A DNA stretch of 64,000 bases from Paracoccus marinaquae (lineage in GTDB: Bacteria; Pseudomonadota; Alphaproteobacteria; Rhodobacterales; Rhodobacteraceae). This document shows, one piece after another, positions 26,783 to 36,228 of the stretch. How positions within the stretch are numbered: position 1 is the stretch's first letter; every line of letters starts with the position of its first letter. The stretch lies in contig NZ_JAHKNG010000006.1 of NCBI RefSeq assembly GCF_018860165.1, positions 62,001-126,000 on the forward strand, written 5' to 3'. The notes under the pieces are model-generated. The model was not told the DNA's origin and did no database searches. It was given only the letters and a program-made list of their open reading frames with translations. Made by a program: the position numbers and the translations under genes.

Positions 26783-27448
26783 TCAAGCCGGACAGGAAGG
26801 TGCCAGCGCCTCCAGCGCGTCCAGATCGGCCCGGGCCAGCGCGCCGGTGACTGCTGCGATCCGGTCGGGCGGCCAGTCCCACCATGCCAGCCGAAGCAGC
26901 CGTTCGATCTCGGCCGGTCCGAATCGCATCCGGGTCACGCGGGCCGGATTGCCGGCGACGACGGCGTAATCGGGCACCGTCCCGCCGACCACCGCGCCGG
27001 CACCGACGATCGCGCCATTGCCGATCCGGGCGCCGGGCAGCACCGTGACGCCATCGCCCAGCCAGACATCATGGCCGATCACCGTATCCGGCAGCCCGGT
27101 GATCTGGTCGATATAATCTGCCAGCCGTGCAGGATCGAAGATCGCGAAGGGATAGGTCGAGATCCCCGCCATCGGATGATTGGCCGAGGCGGTGACGATC
27201 CGCACACGATCCGCGATCTGGCAGAAACGGCCGATGCGCAGCCGCTCGGGCGCGCCGGGATAGGTATAGGGCGCCAGCCGCACGGCCCAGTCGTCGGGCG
27301 GATCGAAGCTGCTGGCATAGGTGAAATCGCCGATCTCGATATTCGGATGGTCGATGACGCGGCTCAGGTGAACGAGGCCGCGATTGACCCGGCCATCGGC
27401 AAAGCGCATCGGATAGGCGGAAGAAGCGTCAAGGAAGCTGACGGGCAT
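26783..27448 (-). CDS. CatB-type O-acetyltransferase (left-handed beta-helix)
   Basis: A 221-residue acyltransferase of the hexapeptide-repeat xenobiotic class. The repeats are clear in RIGRFCQIADRVRIVTAS and in GHDVWLGDGVTVLPGARIGN, followed by GAIVGAGAVVGGTVPDYAVV. The catalytic His lies in SANHPMAGISTYPF, as in CatB/VatD enzymes. The start at 27448 follows AAGGA. The substrate may be an antibiotic or a sugar hydroxyl; a resistance phenotype should not be assumed. It sits upstream of the ABC exporter on the same strand, 69 bases apart. Confidence 0.85.
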   Translation of the reverse strand: MPVSFLDASSAYPMRFADGRVNRGLVHLSRVIDHPNIEIGDFTYASSFDPPDDWAVRLAPYTYPGAPERLRIGRFCQIADRVRIVTASANHPMAGISTYPFAIFDPARLADYIDQITGLPDTVIGHDVWLGDGVTVLPGARIGNGAIVGAGAVVGGTVPDYAVVAGNPARVTRMRFGPAEIERLLRLAWWDWPPDRIAAVTGALARADLDALEALAPSCPA

Positions 27449-27553
27449 GGCATGTCCTTTCTGGTCTGAACGGGGCTGATCAGATCGTGGACTTGTCCAT
27501 GACACCTTCTCCTTTTCTGGCTGGCCCCTGATAGCACAGGGGGCCAGCCGGCG

Positions 27554-27967
27554 CTACAGGTGGCGCGTCTCGGGGGCGGAATTCCACCAGTTGTCATGCG
27601 CGCCGTCGGCCCAGTGGATCGGGGCGGCGATCAGTTCGGCCTCGGTCGCATCGTCCAGCGCGGCGATGACGACCTGCACGAAACGCCCGCCCATCTCGGC
27701 GATGTCGCCCTCGGTCCACAGCCGCGTGCCGCAGCGGGCACAGAACCAGTGATGCATGTCGATATCGGCATCGTCGCTGCGCGGCGTCTCGGCCAGGGCT
27801 TCGCGCCCGCGGATCAGGCGAAACCCGTCCGGATCGGGCAGGCGCATCTCCCAATAGCGCATCTTGCGGCAGAAGCGGCAGTTGCAGCGCATCGTGCCCG
27901 CGGCCAGATCGCCATCGGCCTCGAAGGCGACGGCACCGCAGAAACAGCTGCCGTGATAGGTTCTCAT
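27554..27967 (-). CDS. GFA-family (glutathione-dependent formaldehyde-activating-like) zinc protein
   Basis: A 137-residue protein of the Gfa/Mss4-like fold. Zinc-binding cysteines are present in HGSCFCGAVAFEAD, RCNCRFCRKMRYWEM and FCARCGTRLW, the three cysteine pairs of the family. The prototype was described as speeding the addition of formaldehyde to glutathione, but most members are uncharacterised. Its ATG overlaps the stop of the VOC gene (ATGA, 27964-27967), so the two are coupled. Confidence 0.9.
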   Translation of the reverse strand: MRTYHGSCFCGAVAFEADGDLAAGTMRCNCRFCRKMRYWEMRLPDPDGFRLIRGREALAETPRSDDADIDMHHWFCARCGTRLWTEGDIAEMGGRFVQVVIAALDDATEAELIAAPIHWADGAHDNWWNSAPETRHL

Positions 27968-28359
27968 GCCGCGCCCTCGCCATGGCAGACGGCCTCGATA
28001 TTGTTGCCGTCGGGGTCCAGCACGAAGGCGCCATAGTAGTCGGGATGATATTCGGGGCGCAGGCCCGGGCCGCCATTGTCCCGCCCGCCCGCCGCCAGCG
28101 CGGCCTTGTGGAAGGCATCGACGCCAGCTTGATCGGGCACGGCGAAGGCGACATGAGTGCTGTTCGAGGCGGGCTTGCCGTTGCCGATCCAGAAGAACGG
28201 CTTGCCGTCCCTGCCGAACCCTATATGGGCGCCGTTGCCGCCGGTCATCGCTTCGGTGACCTCCATCAGCACGGCAATGCCGAGGGGCGCAAGCGCCGCC
28301 TCGTAGAAGGCCCGGGCCCGGGCAAGGTCCGAGACGGCGAATCCGATATGGTCGATCAT
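27964..28359 (-). CDS. VOC-family (glyoxalase/bleomycin-resistance-like) protein
   Basis: A 131-residue protein with two beta-alpha-beta-beta-beta units: MIDHIGFAVSDLARARAFYE at the start and VAFAVPDQAGVDAFHKAAL in the middle. It ends YGAFVLDPDGNNIEAVCHGE. His4, His in THVAFAV and Glu in NIEAV are likely metal ligands. The specific reaction is unknown. The start at 28359 is preferred to the longer frame from 28410. It overlaps the GFA gene by four bases. Confidence 0.88.
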   Translation of the reverse strand: MIDHIGFAVSDLARARAFYEAALAPLGIAVLMEVTEAMTGGNGAHIGFGRDGKPFFWIGNGKPASNSTHVAFAVPDQAGVDAFHKAALAAGGRDNGGPGLRPEYHPDYYGAFVLDPDGNNIEAVCHGEGAA

Positions 28360-28430
28360 GGCTGGTCTCCTTTCCCGGGGCAGATTGCCCGATCCCTGCC
28401 GCCAGTTCACGTCAGCAGCGCACAGCCGGA

Positions 28431-28826
28431 TCAGCCGCCATAGTCATGATCGCTGACATGTTCCTGCCAGTTCACCGTGCTGTCGCCCTGCCGTTCCTGA
28501 ATGGCGATATGGGTCATCGCGGTGTCGGGGCCGGCGCCGTGCCAGTGCCGCTCGCCCGGCTCGAACCAGACGACATCGCCGGGGCGCAGCTCCTCGACCG
28601 GGCCGCCCTCGCGCTGCGCCCGGCCCAGCCCGGCGGTCACTATCAGCGTCTGGCCCAGCGGATGGGTGTGCCAGGCGGTCCGCGCACCGGGTTCGAAGGT
28701 GACCATGGTGGCCGCGACCCGTGCGGGCTCCGGGGCCGAGATCAGCGGATCAAAGCGCACCTGACCGGTGAACCAGTCGGCGGGACCGGCGGTCGAGGGA
28801 CGACTTCCGTTGCGGTGGATCTGCAT
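28431..28826 (-). CDS. Small cupin (carboxymuconolactone/mandelonitrile-lyase-like)
   Basis: A 131-residue single-domain cupin. Motif 1 reads [20 protein letters not shown] and motif 2 [17 protein letters not shown], giving His-x-His, Gln and His metal positions. The protein starts [21 protein letters not shown]. Members of this subgroup are often annotated as (R)-mandelonitrile lyase or as accessory to carboxymuconolactone decarboxylase. I only support the fold. It lies downstream of the GMC oxidoreductase, 123 bases apart, on the same strand. Confidence 0.85.
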   Translation of the reverse strand: MQIHRNGSRPSTAGPADWFTGQVRFDPLISAPEPARVAATMVTFEPGARTAWHTHPLGQTLIVTAGLGRAQREGGPVEELRPGDVVWFEPGERHWHGAGPDTAMTHIAIQERQGDSTVNWQEHVSDHDYGG

Positions 28827-28949
28827 GTCGGCATCCTTTCACTCGCGGGGATCGCGGACAGATTGCGCGCCATGTCACGACCTGACCAGCGAAAAGGGCC
28901 GCGCAGTCCCGGCACGGCCCCGTTTTCGGACATCTGCCCTGTGACCCGT

Positions 28950-30524
28950 TCAGAGATTGCCCGCCGCCATCTCGGAGGCGATGCGATCGGCCTGCCGGAT
29001 CGCCAGCGCCACGATGGTCAGCGTCGGGTTCTCGGCCGCGCCGGTGGTGAACTGGCTGCCGTCCGAGACGAACAGGTTCGCGATGTCATGGCTTTGCCCC
29101 CATCGGTTCACCACCCCGTCCTCGGGCCGTTCCGACATGCGGTTGGTGCCCAGGTTATGGGTCGAGGGATAGGGCGGCGTCGGCAGGGTGCGGGTCGCGC
29201 CCACCGCCCTGTAGATCGCCTGCCCCTGCGCATAGGCATGGTTGCGCATGGCGATGTCGTTGGGGTGATCGCTGAAATTTACATTCGCCACCTTCAGCCC
29301 GAAACTGTCCTCGACATCCGACAGGGTGACGCGGTTTTCGGCCTGCGGCATGTCCTCGCCCACGATCCACATGCCGGCCATGTTCTCATAGCTGTCCAGC
29401 GCAGTGGTGAATTCGCGCCCCCACGCCCCCGGATCGAGGAAGGCCGCCATGAAGGGGATGCCAAGGCTGAGGGTTTCCAGCTCATACCCGCCGACGAAGC
29501 CGCGCGAGGGGTCGTGACGCGCCTCGTCGCGGACGATCCCGGCCATGGTGGTGCCGCGCCACATGCGCACCGGCTGCTCGAAGATCGCATAGACCGAACC
29601 GGTGGTGTGCCGCATGTAGTTGCGCCCGACCTGACCCGATCTGTTGGCCAGCCCGTCGGGGAACATCGACGAGGCCGAGTTCAGCAGCAGCCGCGGGCTT
29701 TCGAAACTGTTGCCGGCCACGCAGACCACGCGGGCCTTCTGCATCTGCAGATTGCCGTCGCGGTCAAAATACTCGACGCCGGTGACGCGGCCGGTATCGT
29801 CATGCAGGATGCGTGCCGCATGGGCGCGGTCGCGAACCTCCAGATTGCCGGTCGCCTCGCCGCGCGGGATGTCGGTATAGGCCGAGGACCATTTTGCGCC
29901 CCATTTGCAGCCCTGAAAACAGAAGCCGGTCTGCTGACAGGCCATCCGGTCGTCATATTCGACGCTGTTGATGGCCATGTTGCCGGTATGGACCTCGCTG
30001 TAGCCAAGCGCCCTGGCGCCCTTCTCGAAGACCAGATAGTTGTTGCAGCCCGGCAGGCGCGGCCGGTCGCCGGTGCCGGTCACGCCCAGCTTGGCCTCGG
30101 CCTTGTCGTACCAGGGCGCCATTTCGGCGGCATCAAGGGGCCAGTCCAGCAGGCTCGCGCCCTCGACCGCGCCGTAATTGCTCAGTGCCTTCCATTCGTG
30201 ATCCTGAAAGCGCAGCGAGGCCCCGGCCCAGTGGATCGAGGTTCCGCCCACCGCCTTGACGATCCAGGCGGGCAGGCCGGAAAAATCCTTCGCCACCCGC
30301 CAGTCGCCGCTGGTCGTGCGCGGGTCGGTCCAGGCCAACTGGCCGAAACTGTCCCATTCGTCGTTGATGTAATCCTCGGGCAGATAGCGCCCGCCGGCTT
30401 CAAGCGCCACGACCTTGACGCCCTTCTGCGCCAGTTCGTTGGCCAGAACCCCGCCGCCCGAGCCGGTGCCGACGATGACGACCACGCTGTCGTCGTTGAG
30501 GTCGAATGTTGCTGCCGTTGCCAT
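28950..30524 (-). CDS. GMC-family FAD-dependent oxidoreductase
   Basis: A 524-residue flavoprotein with an N-terminal Rossmann motif (VVVIVGTGSGGGVLANELAQ) and the GMC C-terminal pattern NLFVSDGSQFTTGAAENPTL plus THNLGTNRMS. The likely catalytic histidine lies in THNLG. The pairing with a Tat-exported small subunit upstream (14 bases away) is the arrangement of membrane-bound gluconate, sorbitol and fructose dehydrogenases. The third, cytochrome c, subunit is not here. No signal peptide is visible, so co-export with the small subunit is likely. The substrate is unknown. Confidence 0.88.
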   Translation of the reverse strand: MATAATFDLNDDSVVVIVGTGSGGGVLANELAQKGVKVVALEAGGRYLPEDYINDEWDSFGQLAWTDPRTTSGDWRVAKDFSGLPAWIVKAVGGTSIHWAGASLRFQDHEWKALSNYGAVEGASLLDWPLDAAEMAPWYDKAEAKLGVTGTGDRPRLPGCNNYLVFEKGARALGYSEVHTGNMAINSVEYDDRMACQQTGFCFQGCKWGAKWSSAYTDIPRGEATGNLEVRDRAHAARILHDDTGRVTGVEYFDRDGNLQMQKARVVCVAGNSFESPRLLLNSASSMFPDGLANRSGQVGRNYMRHTTGSVYAIFEQPVRMWRGTTMAGIVRDEARHDPSRGFVGGYELETLSLGIPFMAAFLDPGAWGREFTTALDSYENMAGMWIVGEDMPQAENRVTLSDVEDSFGLKVANVNFSDHPNDIAMRNHAYAQGQAIYRAVGATRTLPTPPYPSTHNLGTNRMSERPEDGVVNRWGQSHDIANLFVSDGSQFTTGAAENPTLTIVALAIRQADRIASEMAAGNL

Positions 30525-30538
30525 GGTGGCCTCCTCCC

Positions 30539-31057
30539 TCACAACCAGTCGATATCGTCGAAGCCGCGGTCGATATAGCCGCCCTTCGAATAGGATTCGC
30601 CCTCATAGCCGAAGATCGGCCAGACCTCTTTCTGGTTGTAGAGCCCGGTCACCAGCCCGCCGCGCACGGTCTGGAAGAAGGCCGTATCCTCGATGCTGCG
30701 CAGGATGGCAACGCGGTCCGCCTCCCATCCGGCGGCAAGATAGCTGTCAAAGCCCGCCTCTTTCGCCGCAGCGTCCAATGCCGCGACGCCTTCGGCCACC
30801 GTGGATTTCTGATCCTCGCTGTCATAGCCCTTCACGGCGATGACGTAGAAGCGGTCGCCCACCCGGTCATGCGGATAGATGTCGCGCGCCATCTGCAGCA
30901 GCGTCGCCATCTCGTGTTCGCTGATCGCGGTGACCTCGACCGCCCAGGCGGCGTCGGGCGCCGCGATGAAGCCGCTGCCGGCAACCGCCAGCGTTCCGGC
31001 CGCCACGGCACGCGACAGCAGCGCACGCCGGGTCAGCCCCTGTTTTCTCAAGGACAT
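30539..31057 (-). CDS. Tat-exported gluconate 2-dehydrogenase subunit 3-like protein
   Basis: A 172-residue protein beginning with a twin-arginine signal (LTRRALLSRAVAAGTLAVAG, then an AWA cleavage region near residue 38). The mature part matches the small gamma subunit of GMC-type dehydrogenases, seen in ISEHEMATLLQMARDIYPHD and the C-terminal YKGGYIDRGFDDIDWL-like end. The subunit carries its catalytic partner across the membrane folded. It is upstream of the GMC gene in one transcript. Confidence 0.85.
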   Translation of the reverse strand: MSLRKQGLTRRALLSRAVAAGTLAVAGSGFIAAPDAAWAVEVTAISEHEMATLLQMARDIYPHDRVGDRFYVIAVKGYDSEDQKSTVAEGVAALDAAAKEAGFDSYLAAGWEADRVAILRSIEDTAFFQTVRGGLVTGLYNQKEVWPIFGYEGESYSKGGYIDRGFDDIDWL

Positions 31058-31106
31058 GTTCTCTCCTCCCTTGTCGTCGCACGGCCGGCCCTCCCCGGCC
31101 GCCGCG

Positions 31107-31502
31107 TTACCTGAAGCGGCCGCCCCGCTGCAGCACCTCGATCTGGTAGCCGTCGGGATCCGCGATGAAGAAGAACCGCGCGATCACCTCGCCGCCGGGG
31201 GCGAAATCGACCAGCTTGCGGGGCGCGAACCCCTCGGCCTCCAGCCGCGCATGCAGCGCGTCCACGTCATCGACGGAAAAGGCGACATGGCCATAGCCAT
31301 CGCCCAGATCATAGGGCTCGGCGCGGCCCTTGTTCACGGTCAGTTCCAGCTCGGTCTCGCTTTCCGCGTTGGACAGGTAGAGCAGCGTGAAGCTGTCGAA
31401 ATCCAGCCGGTCGGCAAGTTTCAACCCGAAACAGCGGTCGTAGAACGCGACCGAGCGCGCCTCGTCCAGAACCCGGATCATCGAGTGGATGTATTTCGCC
31501 AT
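31107..31502 (-). CDS. gloA: Lactoylglutathione lyase (glyoxalase I)
   Basis: GloA isomerises the methylglyoxal-glutathione hemithioacetal to S-lactoylglutathione. In this 131-residue protein all four metal ligands known for E. coli GloA are present: H6 (YIHSMIRV), E53 (ELELT), H72 (GYGHVAFSVDD) and E122 (DGYQIEVLQRGG). FFIADPDGYQIE is diagnostic. It begins the minus-strand run of detoxification genes but is 49 bases from the Tat-signal gene and may share its transcript. Confidence 0.93.
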   Translation of the reverse strand: MAKYIHSMIRVLDEARSVAFYDRCFGLKLADRLDFDSFTLLYLSNAESETELELTVNKGRAEPYDLGDGYGHVAFSVDDVDALHARLEAEGFAPRKLVDFAPGGEVIARFFFIADPDGYQIEVLQRGGRFR

Positions 31503-31592
31503 GTCGGCCCCTTGCCCGTTCGTCGTCAGGCAAGTCTAGGAGGCCGCGTCCGGGCGCGGGTAGTATCGGGCTACTACAGGCGGCTTTCGCGG

Positions 31593-31886
31593 CTATTCGG
31601 CGGCAATGGCCGTCTGTGTGACCTGCTGATCCTCGCCCAGATGGATCGTGCAGGCACAGCGCAGAAGCGAGGTGAAGTTCCGCGCCTCGCCATGCAGTTC
31701 CAGCACCTCGGAATGCAGCTTCGAGATGAAGGCCGGGGTCGAGACGCCCTCGCGCGCCGCGATCTGGTCGAGGATGCGCCAGAAGGCGCGCTCCAGCCGG
31801 ATCGAGGTCGATTGCCGGTTCAGCCGCAACCTGCGGGTTTCGGATTCGTAACGGTCCGGGTCCTGCCCGGCAAAGATCTGGCACAT
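31593..31886 (-). CDS. Ribbon-helix-helix domain protein
   Basis: A 97-residue protein. Residues 20-75 (RLNRQSTSIRLERAFWRILD, then QIAAREGVSTPAFISKLHSE) match the RHH_4 type of ribbon-helix-helix DNA-binding domain common in alphaproteobacteria. The short N-terminus (MCQIFAGQDPDRYESE) is shared with such proteins. It may be a dimeric regulator; the target is unknown. It lies between gloA and the tuf terminator and has no clear partner gene. Confidence 0.78.
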   Translation of the reverse strand: MCQIFAGQDPDRYESETRRLRLNRQSTSIRLERAFWRILDQIAAREGVSTPAFISKLHSEVLELHGEARNFTSLLRCACTIHLGEDQQVTQTAIAAE

Positions 31887-32034
31887 CAGCTTGATCTCGG
31901 GTGATTATGGGTGCCCGATTTTGCGGCAGAAGCGCGCGGCGGTCAACGTTCGGCTGGCGTTCAACACTGTCATGTGCCGGTGATCCATGTCGCACGGCGC
32001 CCGGAAGGCCGATCATCGGCTTCGGGAACAATCG

Positions 32035-32063
32035 AAAAAGGGCCGCCCTTCGGGACGGCCCTT
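32035..32063 (-). terminator. Rho-independent terminator of tuf
   Basis: On the minus strand AAGGGCCG...CGGCCCTT forms a strong stem, with one mismatched pair, around a CGAA loop, and it is followed by a T5 run (A run 32035-32039 on the plus strand). It ends the tuf transcript 48 bases after the stop codon. Confidence 0.85.
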
Positions 32064-32110
32064 CCGACTTGGGTTACGCGGATGGGGCAAGACCCCACCC
32101 TGCGTGCTGA

Positions 32111-33286
<1,176 letters not shown>

Positions 33287-33343
33287 CTACGGCCTCCTGA
33301 TCGCGGGGCGGCGTGATGATGGCCCCGGTTAAACGTGCGCCGC

Positions 33344-33372
33344 GATTTAAAAGGCGCCAGAGGAAAAATCAA
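33344..33372 (-). promoter_or_regulatory. Candidate tuf promoter
   Basis: On the minus strand TTGATT (33372-33367) is followed after 16-17 bases by TTAAAT/TAAATC (33350-33344), the only AT-rich island in the 217-base spacer upstream of tuf. It resembles a sigma-70-type promoter. The -10 box is only a partial match, so this is a guess from pattern. Confidence 0.4.
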
Positions 33373-33503
33373 GGGCAGCCGGGGCCTTGCCGGCTGCGAT
33401 TCCGGCTGCGACGGACAGGGACTGAGGGAACCGGGATGCGCCGCGAAGCATTCTGCTGAAAAGGCGGTGCCACGGGCCGCGACAACAGGGAGAGGACAAG
33501 ACC

Positions 33504-34406
33504 ATGAGCCTGATGAAAACTCTGGCCCGCGTGGCCGCCGGCGTCATATTGGCCAAGGGGGTCGGCGCCATGATGCAGAGCCAGCGGCAGGGGCGCAGCA
33601 ATCCGGGCACCGGCACGACCAGCCGGCGCGGATCGGGCGGCGGGCTGCTGGACGATCTGCTGGCCGGCGGCACATCGGGCGGCAGCCTGAATGAGACTCT
33701 GGGCCAGGTGCTGGGCGGGCGCCGCAATCCCGGGACGGGCAGCCGCTATGGCGGTCAGCGATCGGCGGGCGCACAGGGCGGTCTTGGCGGAATCCTCGAC
33801 AGCCTCACCGGCGGCAGCGGCGGTCTGGGTGACGTTCTGGGCCGGGCAGGCGTCGGGCGCCCGGGAACGCGCGCGGATGGGGGGCTGGGCGACCTGCTGG
33901 GCGGATTGCTGGGCGGCGCCGCCGCGGGCACGGCCGCCGGCGGGCTGGCCCGGAGAGGTTCGCAGGCCAGCAACGACGCGAGTTTTGGCGAGTTGTTCAA
34001 CGACGCCATCTCGACCGGAGAGGAACCCGAGGTCGCGCCCACCCCCGAACAGAATGCCGTGGCCGGGCTGATGCTGCGGGCGATGATCCAGGCGGCGAAA
34101 TCCGACGGCAAGATCGACGAGGAGGAAAAGCAGCGTCTGCTTGGACATCTCGGCGACGGGCTGGACGACGAGGAGCGCCGGTTCATCGGCGAACAGATGG
34201 CCGCGCCGATCGACCCGCAGGCCCTGGCCCGCGAGGTACCGCAGGGGCTGGAGCCGCAGGTCTATCTGATGTCGCTGATGGCGATCGATTTCGACAACCA
34301 GCGCGAGGCGGAATATCTCCACGGCCTCGCCCAGGCCCTGGGCATCGACCCGCAGATCGTGAACCGGATTCACCAGCAGGTCGGCGTGACGCAGCTTTAC
34401 GGCTGA
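33504..34406 (+). CDS. YebE-like (DUF533/TerB-like) membrane-associated protein
   Basis: A 300-residue protein. Residues 1-150 contain a hydrophobic helix (VAAGVILAKGVGAMM) and a low-complexity glycine-rich stretch with repeats such as GGGLLDDLLAGGTSGGS and GLGDLLGGLLGGAAAGTAA. The C-terminal ~140 residues form a TerB-like helical domain (MLRAMIQAAKSDGKIDEEEK; FDNQREAEYLHGLAQALGID), as in the YebE/DUF533 family. Its function is unknown; E. coli yebE responds to envelope stress. AGGGAGAGG precedes the start. It is divergent from tuf. Confidence 0.85.
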   Translation: MSLMKTLARVAAGVILAKGVGAMMQSQRQGRSNPGTGTTSRRGSGGGLLDDLLAGGTSGGSLNETLGQVLGGRRNPGTGSRYGGQRSAGAQGGLGGILDSLTGGSGGLGDVLGRAGVGRPGTRADGGLGDLLGGLLGGAAAGTAAGGLARRGSQASNDASFGELFNDAISTGEEPEVAPTPEQNAVAGLMLRAMIQAAKSDGKIDEEEKQRLLGHLGDGLDDEERRFIGEQMAAPIDPQALAREVPQGLEPQVYLMSLMAIDFDNQREAEYLHGLAQALGIDPQIVNRIHQQVGVTQLYG

Positions 34407-34543
34407 TCCGCCTTGGCACCAGCCTGCACCGCCGGCGCCTCATGCCAATGGCGTGATCGGAGTTCGGTCAGGTTGATCGTTGTCCCGGCCTCTGCCAAGG
34501 TCGGGGCGGGAGAACGTCCCGTCATATCCAGCAGGAGCCAGCC

Positions 34544-34999
34544 ATGCGTCTGATCAAGTCCGCCGTTGTCGCAAGCCTTGTTGCCTTTCCCGTGATGGCA
34601 GCCGCGCAATCCGCAGAAGTCGCCATCGAGGCCCGACAGGGGTACATGGAACTGCTTGCCATCAATATGGGCCAGCTTTCCGGCATGGCCAAAGGCGATA
34701 TCGCCTATGACGAGGGGGCCGCCTCCACCGCCGCCGCGAATATCGCGACACTGACGAACTATACCGTGCCGTCGCTGTTCGTCGCCGGCTCGGCGGATGG
34801 CGAGGCCGAAGAATCCCGTGCCCTGCCCGCGATCTGGCAAAAGCCCGAGGAATTCGCGCAGCGCTTTGCCAGTCTCCGCGAGGCCGCGACCGGCGCCCCC
34901 GAGGCGGTGATGGGCGGCCAGGCCAATGTCGGCCCGGCCTTGCAGAAGCTGGGCGGCGCCTGCAAGGCCTGCCATGACGATTTCCGCAAGCCCGAATGA
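34544..34999 (+). CDS. Cytochrome c'
   Basis: A periplasmic four-helix cytochrome c' of 151 residues with a signal peptide (about 1-22). The haem motif lies at the C-terminus as CKACH (C140, C143, H144) followed by DDFRKPE, typical of the class. The segment RQGYMELLAINMGQLSGMAK is the conserved first helix. Cytochromes c' bind NO and CO and are linked to NO protection. Its stop overlaps the start of a cytochrome b561 gene (ATGA, 34996-34999), so the two are coupled and probably form an electron-transfer pair. Confidence 0.92.
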   Translation: MRLIKSAVVASLVAFPVMAAAQSAEVAIEARQGYMELLAINMGQLSGMAKGDIAYDEGAASTAAANIATLTNYTVPSLFVAGSADGEAEESRALPAIWQKPEEFAQRFASLREAATGAPEAVMGGQANVGPALQKLGGACKACHDDFRKPE

Positions 35000-35586
35000 G
35001 CCTGCAGGGTGAAGCCCGCCGGGTCCGGGTCTGGGATCCGGCGCTGCGCGTCTTTCACTGGCTGCTGGCCGCCCTCGTCATCCTGAACTGGCTTCTGGGC
35101 CAGTTCGGGCCGGATATCATGACGCTGCATTTCCTTACCGGATTTGCGATCCTGGCGCTGCTGGTCTTTCGGGTGATCTGGGGCTTTGTCGGCCCTGAGC
35201 CGGCGCGTTTCGCCAGTTTCATCCGCGGCCCGCGCGCCATTCTGGACTATCTGCGCCATCTCGGCAGCCGCCAGCCCAGCAACTGGCCCGGACATAACCC
35301 GCTGGGGGCGCTTTCGGTCGTGGCGATGCTTCTGGCCCTGTTCTTTCAGGTCGGAACGGGGCTGATCTCGGACCCCGACGATTTCATCAATGTCGGGCCT
35401 CTGGCCGATCAGGTGGCCCGATCGACCGCCCGCAAGGCGGTCGGCTGGCACAGCCTGGGCAGCAATATCATCCTGCTGCTGGTGCTGCTGCATATCGGCG
35501 TGATCCTGTTCTACCGCTACTGGAAGAACGAGGATCTGGTGCGGCCGATGATCACCGGCTGGAAATGGGTGCGGCAGCGCCTATGA
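34996..35586 (+). CDS. Cytochrome b561-family protein (di-haem b membrane protein)
   Basis: A 196-residue integral membrane protein with four predicted helices. Candidate haem ligands are H21, H45, H152 and H166. It starts MSLQGEARRVRVWDPALRVF, the usual opening of prokaryotic cytochrome b561 domain proteins, which pass electrons from quinol to periplasmic acceptors. The overlap with the cytochrome c' gene suggests that the acceptor is cytochrome c'. It is followed by a GC hairpin at 35591-35621 before the convergent mlaC. Confidence 0.88.
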   Translation: MSLQGEARRVRVWDPALRVFHWLLAALVILNWLLGQFGPDIMTLHFLTGFAILALLVFRVIWGFVGPEPARFASFIRGPRAILDYLRHLGSRQPSNWPGHNPLGALSVVAMLLALFFQVGTGLISDPDDFINVGPLADQVARSTARKAVGWHSLGSNIILLLVLLHIGVILFYRYWKNEDLVRPMITGWKWVRQRL

Positions 35587-35590
35587 GAAC

Positions 35591-35621
35591 GGCCGACGCC
35601 CGCATCCCGCGGGCGCCGGCC
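35591..35621. terminator. Strong hairpin between cytochrome b561 and mlaC
   Basis: GGCCGACGCCCGC pairs with GCGGGCGCCGGCC across an ATCCC loop, a 13-position stem with one mismatch. It lies between two convergent genes. There is no T run, so it may be a bidirectional transcript-end structure rather than a true intrinsic terminator. Confidence 0.5.
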
Positions 35622-35628
35622 CTCCGGC

Positions 35629-36228
35629 TCAGCCGGCCTTCTGCAGATCCGCGGTCAGGGCGGCCACGTCGCCGTTGCGGCGGGCCAGCATCGCCGCCAT
35701 CTCGGCGCGTTCGCTGGCCAGCATGTTCACGCCCTCGATGATGAGGTTGAAGAACAGCACCCGGCCCGACTTGTCCGAGACATGCCATTCGATCTCCATC
35801 GGCGCACGGCCGTTCAGATAGGCCGTGGCATCCACCGCGTAATAGCTTTTCAGCGGGCGGGCGGCGCCGACCTCGACCTTGCCGCCGACGAATTCTCGGA
35901 ACCGCTTGCCGTATTTGCGCCCCATATAGCCCTGGAAGGCCTGCCGGTAGGCCGCGAACTGCGCGGCGTCGATCTGGCGTGCCGCCGGCCCCAGAACCGA
36001 GCGCGCCATGATGTTCACGTCACCGTAACGTGCCAGGACCGCCTCGAACTGGCGATACATCTGCGCCGGAGGCTGGCCGGAATTGATCACGGCATAGACA
36101 TCGGTCACCGCATTCCGGATCAAAGCCTGCGAGGCATTCGCGTCAAGCGCGAGGGCCGGGCGAAGGGGTAGCAGCACCGCCGCCCCGGCGATCAGCGCCA
36201 GGACCGAGCGGCGGTCACTCCGCGGCAT
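35629..36228 (-). CDS. mlaC: MlaC-family phospholipid-binding periplasmic protein
   Basis: MlaC shuttles phospholipids between the outer-membrane MlaA complex and the inner-membrane MlaFEDB transporter. The 199-residue protein begins with a signal peptide (MPRSDRRSVLALIAGAAVLL, ending near ALALDAN). It has the family pattern FQGYMGRKYGKRFREFVGG and a Tol_Tol_Ttg2 domain (FNLIIEGVNMLASERAEMA). The ATG at 36228 lies inside the end of mlaA, overlapping by 14 bases, so the pair is coupled. Confidence 0.92.
   Translation of the reverse strand: MPRSDRRSVLALIAGAAVLLPLRPALALDANASQALIRNAVTDVYAVINSGQPPAQMYRQFEAVLARYGDVNIMARSVLGPAARQIDAAQFAAYRQAFQGYMGRKYGKRFREFVGGKVEVGAARPLKSYYAVDATAYLNGRAPMEIEWHVSDKSGRVLFFNLIIEGVNMLASERAEMAAMLARRNGDVAALTADLQKAG

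Noticed and set aside
23903..27469. 1188-codon open frame antisense to the barrel, ABC exporter and acetyltransferase genes
   Set aside because: Its length is striking, but it is rich in R, H, Q and D, as expected for an antisense frame of GC-rich genes, and the real genes on the minus strand carry clear motifs.
28446..30578. 710-codon open frame on the plus strand
   Set aside because: Antisense to the cupin and GMC oxidoreductase genes, which carry clear family motifs.
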